From positions 3,496 through 67,495 of the forward strand of contig CAYYTT010000006.1 in assembly GCA_964474635.1 (NCBI GenBank): 64,000 bases of DNA, read 5' to 3'. This DNA comes from CAYUYV01 sp964474635 (lineage in GTDB: Bacteria; Pseudomonadota; Alphaproteobacteria; JAJFIK01). Positions 18,770-26,090 of the stretch are shown here, in pieces; the stretch's first letter is position 1; every line of letters begins with the position of its first letter. The position numbers and the translations under genes are program-made. Under the pieces are notes generated by a model, which made no database searches, was not told where the DNA came from, and was given only the letters and a program-made list of their open reading frames with translations.

Positions 18770-19363
18770 TCAGTCCGCGAAATAAAGGTAATTGAGGAGT
18801 ATGAGCAGGAAGAACACAGCCAGAATGCCGAGCAACTCCATGCGGACGAACCGGGACTGGATCTGCCAGTCGCCCGTGTTGTCTCCCGGATTGTTCATGA
18901 GGCAATCCCAATAGAAATATCCAAGCCACACCAGGGACAGCGCCAGCCCAAGGACATCCGGCATCACCAGGGCGATCAGGACCACGGGACAGAAGATCAG
19001 CACCAAGCCGGCCAAAAGGCCTTCACGCCACAAGGACCAATAGCGCCTCTCGCTTCCCGCATTGCTTGCCGGTGAAGCCCGCGCCACGGCGAAGGTCAAG
19101 GTCAGGGCCAGGATGATGACGCTCATTTCCTCCGGGCTCACGGAAAACCAATAGATTTCAAGCCAGCCGAAAAAGACATCACGCACAAGGGTGACAAAGC
19201 GCTCGAACGCCTCGAACCAGGTCTTCAGCTTGCCGTACAGCTCCACCGGAGACAGGGTTTCGGCAAGATCGAGCAGGGACAGGCCGCCCAGCACATAACC
19301 GATCAGCGACAAGACATTAGGCCCGTGCGGTGGCGGCGGCGTATGGTTCGCGTCACCCTTCAT
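18770..19363 (-). CDS. Membrane protein, function unknown
   Basis: 197 residues from ATG 19363, which has a strong ribosome site (GCGGGGGGAGAAG); the frame is open a little further upstream. A polar, Pro/His-rich N-terminus is followed by about five hydrophobic segments: one near residues 18-35, one near 75-95, a pair at about 115-145 and one at the very C-terminus. No family recognised. It is the first gene of a short operon with the epimerase (1-base gap). Confidence 0.6.
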   Translation of the reverse strand: MKGDANHTPPPPHGPNVLSLIGYVLGGLSLLDLAETLSPVELYGKLKTWFEAFERFVTLVRDVFFGWLEIYWFSVSPEEMSVIILALTLTFAVARASPASNAGSERRYWSLWREGLLAGLVLIFCPVVLIALVMPDVLGLALSLVWLGYFYWDCLMNNPGDNTGDWQIQSRFVRMELLGILAVFFLLILLNYLYFAD

Positions 19364-19420
19364 CTTCTCCCCCCGCCCCAAGCGCACCGGCTCTCCCCGC
19401 TCAAGCCAACACCCAATTCT

Positions 19421-20590
19421 TCACACAATGGCTTTCAGATGGTCGATCAGGCGGGCCACATCCTCCGCCTCGTGATAAAGGCCAAAGCCCAGGCGCAGCC
19501 TGTCATTGCGATAATCCGTGATGACGTTGCGCGCACCGAGGGCGCCGAACAGGGTCTCGGCCTCAGGCGTCTCGAAGGTCACAAAGCGGCCGCAGCGCCC
19601 CGTGTCCGGCTCCACCAGGAGACCGGAGCGGCGCAGCGCCCCTATGCCCTCGCCGAGCTGCGCCAGGAAAGCGGTCTGGAGCGTTTGAACATGGGCGCTG
19701 ATCCCGCCGGTCGTCAGGCCCTCACGCTCCAGCCAGTCCATGACCGCACGCAGACGATAAAGGCCTGACGGGTCATAGGTTGCACCATCGAAACGGGCCG
19801 CATCCTCCGCATAGGGCACACGGCCGCCTTGCGTGCCGCTGAGGGCCGAGAAGGCCGCATACCAGCCGGTCATCCGGGGCCGCGCACCATAGCCGGGCGG
19901 CGCATGGAGGAAGCAGACCCCCTCACCCGCCATGGCGTATTTGTAACCGCCGGAGAGGTAAAAGGCCCGCGCTTGGAGGGATGAGAAATCAACCGGCCGG
20001 GCCATGAAACTGTGATAGCCGTCGATCACCAGATAGGTGCTGGCATCTGGAATGGCTCCGGCAATCTCGCCAAGCTCCGCATCCGTCAGGCTGTAGCCGG
20101 AGTTGAAAAAGACATGGCTCAGATAGACAAGGTCGAACCGCTGCTCGCGTGCCAAGGCCTCGATGATCCGATCCTTGACGGTCTCGAAGGGCTGTGCCGG
20201 CACGCGGGTCACCTCCAGGAGGCCATCCTCTTCCAGGCGAGCACATTGGCGGGCGAAACTGTGGAACTCGGCATCCGTGGTCAGAACGCGTAAGGGCGGC
20301 GGACCGTCCAGGCAGGACAGGATCGCGCACACCAGACCATGTGTATTGGGCGCAAAGGTCACCGTGGCCGGATCGGAAAGGCCGATTTCCCGCGCGACGT
20401 GACGGGCCACCGCCGGTTTGACCGTCCCCAGAATATGCTCCCATTTGCGGTCGAGCAGGCGCGCCGAATCCTGCCAATAGGCTCCGTGGGCTGCAAAACT
20501 GACATCCGGCCAGGGATGGTGACTGTGGGCGGCGACATGGAACGGCGCATCGGGCCGCCCGAGGGCCATGGAAAAGGCATCCCGCATCAT
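19421..20590 (-). CDS. Kynureninase-like PLP enzyme (aminotransferase class V fold)
   Basis: 389 residues of the fold-type I PLP family. The cofactor lysine is in SGGYKYAMAGEG, which fits the kynureninase pattern, preceded by the PLP-ring Asp region in LVIDGYHSF. The start overlaps the tryptophan 2,3-dioxygenase stop by ATGA. That coupling makes cleavage of kynurenine to anthranilate and alanine the most likely reaction. No kynurenine formamidase gene lies adjacent, so that step must be encoded elsewhere. The sequence is diverged from standard KynU, so a selenocysteine-lyase-like activity is the main alternative. Confidence 0.72.
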   Translation of the reverse strand: MMRDAFSMALGRPDAPFHVAAHSHHPWPDVSFAAHGAYWQDSARLLDRKWEHILGTVKPAVARHVAREIGLSDPATVTFAPNTHGLVCAILSCLDGPPPLRVLTTDAEFHSFARQCARLEEDGLLEVTRVPAQPFETVKDRIIEALAREQRFDLVYLSHVFFNSGYSLTDAELGEIAGAIPDASTYLVIDGYHSFMARPVDFSSLQARAFYLSGGYKYAMAGEGVCFLHAPPGYGARPRMTGWYAAFSALSGTQGGRVPYAEDAARFDGATYDPSGLYRLRAVMDWLEREGLTTGGISAHVQTLQTAFLAQLGEGIGALRRSGLLVEPDTGRCGRFVTFETPEAETLFGALGARNVITDYRNDRLRLGFGLYHEAEDVARLIDHLKAIV

Positions 20591-21693
20591 GACCGGCTCC
20601 GCGTGCGGTAGGCATAATGCATGTCGCCGCGCAGCGCCTCCGGCAGGTCGGGGCGCCGGGACCGGGGAATGAGGAAGGTGGCAATTGCGAAGAGATCGGC
20701 GAAGATCCGATGGTCCTGGGCGGTGCGCCGCAGATACTCCTGCCCCGAGGACCCGCCTGTGCCGGTCCGGTGCCCGATCATCCGCGCTGCCATCATGGCG
20801 TGCCGGTAGCGCCAGGTCGCCATGGCCTCGTCAATATCCATTAAGGTGGAGAGCACCTTGAAGGGCACCTGCAGGATCGGTTCATCCCGGTACAGATTGA
20901 TGAAAAGGGCAGCCTGGAGCGCCTTGCGCGACAGGCGCCAGCCGTCACCCGTGTCGTCCGGCGCGCCGGCGTCGTCCTCAGGGCCGGCATCGTCCTCCGG
21001 AGCGGCGATGGCGCTCAAGGCCGCGCGGGACCGGGCGATGGAGGCCATCTGACGGTCCCGTTCCTCCTCAGTCAGCGTATCATTGGCGCTGACGGCGTCG
21101 CGTTCCTCCGACAGCATGGCATCGAGCGCGCTCCCATAAGCGCGATGGAAGGCGTAGTCCCGATCGGCAAGGAAGGGGGTGCGCGACAGCCACCGGTCGA
21201 TCAGGACCCGCAGCGACGGCCGTGCCTCGTCCTCGGCCAGGGTCTCCCGCTCCTGCGCCGTCAGATCGGTGTCGAACCCGCCGGCCTTGAAGGTCAAACG
21301 CTCCTCGCGCGTCAGACCAAGCCGGACCTCGATGCGCCGGAATTGCCCGCTCTGAAAACCCGACGCCGGCACAAGCAGGTGGCGAAACTCAAGGAAATCC
21401 ATGGGCGTCATGGTCTCCAGCACATCCACCTGCTGGATCAGCAGATCGAGAATGCTCCGCACCCGGTCAAGGGCATGGTGAGCACGCGCCAGATGGGCTT
21501 CATCCATCACGGGATCGGCGAAGACGGCTTCCACAAGGGACAATTCGTGGAGGATCTGCTTGAACCACAGTTCGTAGGTCTGGTGGACGATGATGAACAG
21601 CATCTCGTCATGGGCGCCCTGCCCGCCGCGCCCGCTCGCCGGCTCCTGGAGCGAAGTCAGGGCTGGCACTTTCAGATAATCGGCATAGTTCAT
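20587..21693 (-). CDS. kynA: Tryptophan 2,3-dioxygenase
   Basis: 368 residues. Family hallmarks: IVHQTYELWFKQILHE near residue 35, MDFLEFRHLLVPASGFQS near 98, and the heme-His region WRYRHAMMAARMIGHRTGTG followed by GGSSGQEYL. It opens the indole ring of L-tryptophan with O2 to give N-formylkynurenine. Unusual is an acidic insert, about residues 230-250, of P/A-E-D-D-A-G type units encoded by 18-bp tandem repeats (20951-21004). It lies in the surface region between the early helices and the late heme helices. It starts an operon with the kynureninase-like gene. Confidence 0.95.
   Translation of the reverse strand: MNYADYLKVPALTSLQEPASGRGGQGAHDEMLFIIVHQTYELWFKQILHELSLVEAVFADPVMDEAHLARAHHALDRVRSILDLLIQQVDVLETMTPMDFLEFRHLLVPASGFQSGQFRRIEVRLGLTREERLTFKAGGFDTDLTAQERETLAEDEARPSLRVLIDRWLSRTPFLADRDYAFHRAYGSALDAMLSEERDAVSANDTLTEEERDRQMASIARSRAALSAIAAPEDDAGPEDDAGAPDDTGDGWRLSRKALQAALFINLYRDEPILQVPFKVLSTLMDIDEAMATWRYRHAMMAARMIGHRTGTGGSSGQEYLRRTAQDHRIFADLFAIATFLIPRSRRPDLPEALRGDMHYAYRTRSRS
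20951..21004. repeat. 18-bp tandem repeat, 3 units, inside kynA
   Basis: Three imperfect 18-bp units at 20951-20968, 20969-20986 and 20987-21004, built on GCGTCGTCCTCAGGGCCG. In frame they add an acidic A/G-P-E-D-D linker to tryptophan 2,3-dioxygenase. The unit length is a multiple of three, so copy number can change without a frameshift. Confidence 0.75.
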
Positions 21694-21742
21694 GGGCGGC
21701 TCCTGTCCTGGGCGCTCTGGATCGTTCCCACCCCCCGTGCGT

Positions 21743-22867
21743 TCAGGTCAAATCACGGACCAGCCGAAACCCGACGCTGCCGAATTGGGCGAATGTGGCG
21801 CGTGTGCGGCGGTAGGCGACATTGAGGCGGCGGGCGTCCGTGTTCCAGGCCCCGCCGCGCAAGGGCGCGCGTTCTTGTTTTTGCTTCGCATCTTGATTGA
21901 GAGTGGCGGCGTCGCACCATTCCCAGACATTGCCGAGCATGTCATAAAGGCCCCAGGCATTGGGCCGCTTCTGGCCGACGATCCGTGTGCCCGCTTCCGT
22001 GTGGGGATGGTGTTTGTCTTCCCATTGGGAACTGTCATAGCCCTTGCCGCGCGGTTCGAAATCGACCCCGCTATTGCCGCCATACCAGGCGATCTCGTCC
22101 AGCACGGGCGCGGTGTTGCGCCCTTCGATGATCAGGGCACCGTCATAGGTTGCGGTGAATGAGCCAGCGCGGGCGGCATATTCCCACTCTTCTTCCCGGG
22201 GCAGACGGTAGGCGGCGCGCGCCCGATCACTCGCCCACGCGGCATAAGCCTCGGCGTCTTCATGGGAGACATTGATGGCCGGCCGCTCACCCCGCCCCCA
22301 ACCGCGGTCCTTCGCGAAGGGCCGCTTTGTGTCTTCACAGAACTGATCATATTCAGCGAAGGTGACCGGGAACCGCCCGATCGCGAACCGGGCGACCTCG
22401 ACCTCCCTTTGCGCCTCCTCGTTATCGTGCTCCGTGGGTTCCTCCGGCGAGGCGCCGTAGACAAAGCGTCCGCCACCCAAGACGACCATCTCCGGCAAAT
22501 GGGGCGCGTCGCGAAAGGTATCCCCTGTGTCCATGTCGACGGGTGTCAGCTCCACATCACCGAAGCGCGCACCCGTCAGGATGGCGCCGGAGAAACACGC
22601 CCCGCGCACCATGGCGGGTGTGAACACGGTGCCACTGAGATTACAGCCCGACAGATCCGCCCCCCGCAGGTCGAAGCCCGTGAGATCAAGACCCGACAGG
22701 TCGAGCCGGGTGAGATCCGCCCCGAGAAAATCGCGGCCCGGATCAAGATGGGCGGCGCGGGTCAGGGTCACAAAATCCAGGCCCGGCGCGGCCTTGAGGG
22801 CGTCAAGGCGCTTGAGCGTTTGGGGCGCGGCCTCGTCCGCTTGAATTTTCTGGGTCGGCTGGCTCAT
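21743..22867 (-). CDS. Pentapeptide-repeat protein fused to FGE-sulfatase (SUMF1-like) domain
   Basis: 374 residues from ATG 22867. Residues about 50-110 form pentapeptide repeats of the A(D/N)LxG type (GADLTRLDLSGLDLTGFDLR). The rest is a formylglycine-generating-enzyme-like domain starting MVVLGGGRFVYGASPEEP and containing GLYDMLGNVWEWC and a final GSVGFRL. Many bacterial members are not true sulfatase activators but serve as protein-binding or kinase-linked modules, and no sulfatase gene is visible here. The start overlaps the stop of the unknown gene upstream by ATGA, so the two proteins are made together. Confidence 0.82.
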   Translation of the reverse strand: MSQPTQKIQADEAAPQTLKRLDALKAAPGLDFVTLTRAAHLDPGRDFLGADLTRLDLSGLDLTGFDLRGADLSGCNLSGTVFTPAMVRGACFSGAILTGARFGDVELTPVDMDTGDTFRDAPHLPEMVVLGGGRFVYGASPEEPTEHDNEEAQREVEVARFAIGRFPVTFAEYDQFCEDTKRPFAKDRGWGRGERPAINVSHEDAEAYAAWASDRARAAYRLPREEEWEYAARAGSFTATYDGALIIEGRNTAPVLDEIAWYGGNSGVDFEPRGKGYDSSQWEDKHHPHTEAGTRIVGQKRPNAWGLYDMLGNVWEWCDAATLNQDAKQKQERAPLRGGAWNTDARRLNVAYRRTRATFAQFGSVGFRLVRDLT

Positions 22868-23685
22868 GGGCTGGCCGTCAGGCCTGCGCCGCGCGGCGGG
22901 ATGAAGCGCTGCGGCTGCGCCAGATCCTTGGCGCAGCTGAGAAGGATCAGCGCGAGATTTTCCCTGGGATCGCGGAACCAGGCCCGTTCCAGCTTGCGTT
23001 TGCCGAACAAGGCGCCCAGCACGCCCTTGAGGCGGCTGCGCTCCCAATCCACGTCGCTGAGCCGGATCTTGGGATGGACAAAGACCCTCACGGACGCGCC
23101 CTTGCCGTCCTCGCTGCCCGGATCGCCATGCACAGTGGCCAGTCGTCCGTGCCCGTCCTCGTCGTCGAGCACATCGCCGATGAGCGGCTCTCCAGCCATG
23201 GGGCTGCGGATCAGGAACTGGGCACGGCCATCCGGATCGATGCCAAGGCACACCACCACGGGCTGTTTGACCGTGGCCGTGTCGGTCAGAACCCCGCCGC
23301 TGCTGTGCTTGTTCTGGGTAGCCCGGTCCGCATCAAGGCCTCCAGCGCCGCTTGCCGTACTGGGTTTGAGGGAAATGCCGAGCTTGGCCTTGGTGCTGAC
23401 GGTGCTCTCGGAGCGTTCGTCCGTGGTGCCCACATAATCGCGGCTCGCGGGGCCGTAGAGGCTTTCCGAATAGCCAAGCTCACGCTGGAGCATGTGGCAG
23501 CACGTGGGCACGATCTCAAGGCGCGCCTGGGCCAGCCGATAGACGATGGTGCCATCGTCGGTCTCCAGTACCGGTGTTTTACCGAGGAACTTGAGATCGC
23601 CGTGCAATTCGAAGCGCCAGCCTTGCGCCGAGGAGGCGAATTGGCGTCCGTCGAATTCCCCGTTCGCGTAATGCCGGTCCGTCAT
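22864..23685 (-). CDS. Hypothetical protein coupled to the pentapeptide-FGE gene
   Basis: 273 residues from ATG 23685 (AGGACGAGG upstream); a GTG at 23706 is in frame. I do not recognise it. It is soluble and probably beta-rich at the N-terminus (FELHGDLKFLGKTPVLETDD). It has adjacent cysteines at about 62-63, a Ser/Thr/Gly-rich middle, and a basic segment near residue 230 (LFGKRKLERAWFRDPREN). Its only firm clue is the 4-base overlap with the pentapeptide-FGE gene, which suggests a two-component unit. Confidence 0.6.
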   Translation of the reverse strand: MTDRHYANGEFDGRQFASSAQGWRFELHGDLKFLGKTPVLETDDGTIVYRLAQARLEIVPTCCHMLQRELGYSESLYGPASRDYVGTTDERSESTVSTKAKLGISLKPSTASGAGGLDADRATQNKHSSGGVLTDTATVKQPVVVCLGIDPDGRAQFLIRSPMAGEPLIGDVLDDEDGHGRLATVHGDPGSEDGKGASVRVFVHPKIRLSDVDWERSRLKGVLGALFGKRKLERAWFRDPRENLALILLSCAKDLAQPQRFIPPRGAGLTASP

Positions 23686-23776
23686 GGGCCTCGTCCTGAC
23701 CGTCACACATCCTTCGGGAGAAGAGCTTAACGGCGCGGGCCCACCCTGCCCAGGTCCCCAAAAGAGAGGCGGCCCA

Positions 23777-24313
23777 TCAGGGCGCCTTTACGGCCATGGG
23801 CAAGCCCGCGACCATGAAATCCACATGGCTGGCGACGGCGGCGACCTGCTGATTGATCCGGCCCTGCGCGTCCCGAAAGGTCCGGCCCAGCGCGGTGTCG
23901 GGCACAAGCCCAAGGCCGACCTCGTTGGAGACGCATAAAACCGGTCCTGATCCTGCCGCCCGGCCCGCCTTAAGGACCGCGACCAGATCGGCGCCCGCCG
24001 CCGCGGGATCCTGGCCCGCGAGAAGGATATTGCTGAGCCAGAGGGTCAGGCAGTCGACGAGCACGACCCGTTGGGCCCGCGCTTCCCGGCGCAGGGCACC
24101 GGCCAGGTCCAGGGGTTCTTCCACCGTGCGCCAGCGCGGATCCCGGCCATCCCGATGGCGGGCGATCCGCTCGGCCATTTCGCCATCAAGGGCCTGCGCC
24201 GTTGCCACGTAAATGTAGGCATCGGCCGCGTAAGACAATCCGAGCGTCTCGCCCCGGGTGCTTTTGCCGGACCGGGCACCGCCCAGGATCAGATGGACCG
24301 GCGCGCCGCTCAT
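23777..24313 (-). CDS. cobU: Bifunctional adenosylcobinamide kinase / guanylyltransferase
   Basis: 178 residues. The P-loop LILGGARSGKSTRGE near residue 8, the GMP-linked region AERIARHRDGRDPRWRTVEE with the family His, and VLVDCLTLWLSNIL are all diagnostic for CobU/CobP. It phosphorylates adenosylcobinamide and transfers GMP from GTP, the nucleotide-loop step of cobalamin synthesis. No other cob genes are in the window. Its start overlaps the stop of the 60-aa membrane protein gene by ATGA. Confidence 0.93.
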   Translation of the reverse strand: MSGAPVHLILGGARSGKSTRGETLGLSYAADAYIYVATAQALDGEMAERIARHRDGRDPRWRTVEEPLDLAGALRREARAQRVVLVDCLTLWLSNILLAGQDPAAAGADLVAVLKAGRAAGSGPVLCVSNEVGLGLVPDTALGRTFRDAQGRINQQVAAVASHVDFMVAGLPMAVKAP

Positions 24314-24492
24314 GACCCGGCGACCACGGCGAGGATAACGGCGCCGAGGACCAGCCCCGCCAGCAGACCCGCCAGGGCCAGCGCGCCGGCGCGAGAGCCG
24401 CCGCGGGGCGAGCGCGGCATGCGGGAGGCGCGCCACCAGTGACGCTCCCCCCCGGCGCCCGTATCGCCGCTGTCGCCGGGCTGCGCGCCCAT
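24310..24492 (-). CDS. Small single-span membrane protein
   Basis: 60 residues from ATG 24492; GTG 24495 is just upstream. A Gly/Arg-rich soluble N-terminus is followed by one hydrophobic helix, residues about 36-59 (GALALAGLLAGLVLGAVILA), at the very C-terminus, like a tail anchor. It overlaps the upstream hydrolase stop by one base (TGATG) and the downstream cobU start by four, which supports a real gene. No family is recognised. Confidence 0.55.
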   Translation of the reverse strand: MGAQPGDSGDTGAGGERHWWRASRMPRSPRGGSRAGALALAGLLAGLVLGAVILAVVAGS

Positions 24493-25781
24493 CACGGCGC
24501 CCCTATGGGCGCGTCCTGGAGCAGGAAGGCGGCAAGGATGTCCCTGTGAAGCGAGGCGAAGGCGTGGAAGTCACGGGTGCGCGCATTCATCGCCAGAGCA
24601 ACCGCGATCCCGTGGTCCGGGGCCACCATCAACCAGGTTTGGCTGCCCTTGGAGATGCCCCCGTGATTGGCATGGCGCACCCGGCCCACGCCGGGCACGG
24701 ACATGCCCTGAATGCGCCAGCCCAGCGCATAGTTCTGGCGATTGGTCTTGCCGCTGGGCAAGGGCGCCGGCGTCCAGAAAGCATCCCGTGTTTGCGGCCT
24801 AATAAAGTCAGGGTCGAGCCATGCCGCGCCGAGCCGCGCCAAGTCGGACGGTGTGGAGGCAAAGCCGCCGCCGGCCCGGATCTGGCTCAAATTCACCGGA
24901 CGCCAGGCCCGGAAACTGTCCGGACGGCTCGCCCCGTCGGGATTGCGGCCCAGGGGCCAGCGTTGGTAGGACACAGCGGCGGCCTTTGAAAGCCTGATCT
25001 CGCCGTCCGCGCCGGTTGAAAACAGGCGTAAGGGATCAAAAACGCGGTCTTTCATAAGGGCCATAAACGGATTGCCGGCGGCGTCGACCATGGCGGCGCT
25101 CAGCAACGTGGTGCCAAAGCTCGTGTAATGAAAATTCGTTCCCGGACGAAACAGCAGGGAAGAGCCGTCGAACACCGACAGGGCCTGTTCGGCCGTGAAA
25201 TAGGTCCGGGTGAGCGCGAGACTGTGGTAAACGCCGAGCCAGTCGCCGTTCTCAGGATAGCTCGGCAGACCGGCCATGTGGGAGACAAGCTGGCGCGGGG
25301 TGATCGGCGCCCAGGTCCGGTTGGGCCAGCGCCGGCGTAAGCCGCCTAAGGGTTCGTCAAGTTCAATCACGCCCTCGTCGACCAGCCGCGCCAGCCCCGT
25401 GGCGGTGACGGCCTTTGACGTCGTGCCGATCCGGAACACCGTTCCAGGCGTTGCCCGCTTTCGCTGTTCAACATCGGCCCAACCGACGGCGGCGCTCCAG
25501 ACAAGGGCGCCGTCCATGGCGACCGCCGCCGACAAGGCCGGCGCCTCAATGGCGGCGCGGCGGCGCTGCAAGGCCTCAAGGGCCAGCGCACCGGCGGTTT
25601 CGTATCGCGGCGCGTGGAGGGTTTGGGCGGCCGGCGCATTGCTCGGCAGGCGGAGCCATCCGCCAGGCCCGCGCAAGGCCGGCACATGCTCGCCCGTATA
25701 CCCGATCAGGGGCCAAACCCACCAAAAGACAAAGCCGGCAACGGCAAGCGCGACCAACAGGCAAATCCGGCGCAGCAGCAT
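24492..25781 (-). CDS. Membrane-anchored serine hydrolase, LACTB / beta-lactamase family
   Basis: 429 residues from ATG 25781. An N-terminal hydrophobic anchor (residues about 4-24) carries the enzyme into the periplasm. Catalytic motifs: T-T-S-K in FRIGTTSKAVTATG, the HYTSFGTTLL motif in place of YxN (as in LACTB-like proteins), and HANHGGISKG as third motif. Family members are peptidases or esterases. The start has no strong ribosome site and the frame stays open further upstream, so it is less certain. It heads a run with the small membrane protein and cobU and is divergent from the M14 gene. Confidence 0.78.
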   Translation of the reverse strand: MLLRRICLLVALAVAGFVFWWVWPLIGYTGEHVPALRGPGGWLRLPSNAPAAQTLHAPRYETAGALALEALQRRRAAIEAPALSAAVAMDGALVWSAAVGWADVEQRKRATPGTVFRIGTTSKAVTATGLARLVDEGVIELDEPLGGLRRRWPNRTWAPITPRQLVSHMAGLPSYPENGDWLGVYHSLALTRTYFTAEQALSVFDGSSLLFRPGTNFHYTSFGTTLLSAAMVDAAGNPFMALMKDRVFDPLRLFSTGADGEIRLSKAAAVSYQRWPLGRNPDGASRPDSFRAWRPVNLSQIRAGGGFASTPSDLARLGAAWLDPDFIRPQTRDAFWTPAPLPSGKTNRQNYALGWRIQGMSVPGVGRVRHANHGGISKGSQTWLMVAPDHGIAVALAMNARTRDFHAFASLHRDILAAFLLQDAPIGAP

Positions 25782-26090
25782 GGGGCCGTGCGCGGCTTCC
25801 CCATCCAAGGGGGGGCGCGGCGCGAACGCAGCCGGCTCGGCATCCGGACCGCTCGGGCGTGCTGCCCGATGCCCTGGATACGCCAATGCGCCGACGCCTT
25901 CGGCAAGCGCCACTCCCTGGTCGCGACGATCCTGTTGCACTGACCGGATACTCCCCACGGCCGACGGCCCGCCGGTCTCGCCCCGGCAAGGCTTTACGCA
26001 TGGGGGCGCGTGGTCGCGGACGCGACCCTTCACCCCAACAGCCTCCATGCTACTCTGATTGCAAACATGTGTGGTGATGGAGGGAGCACG

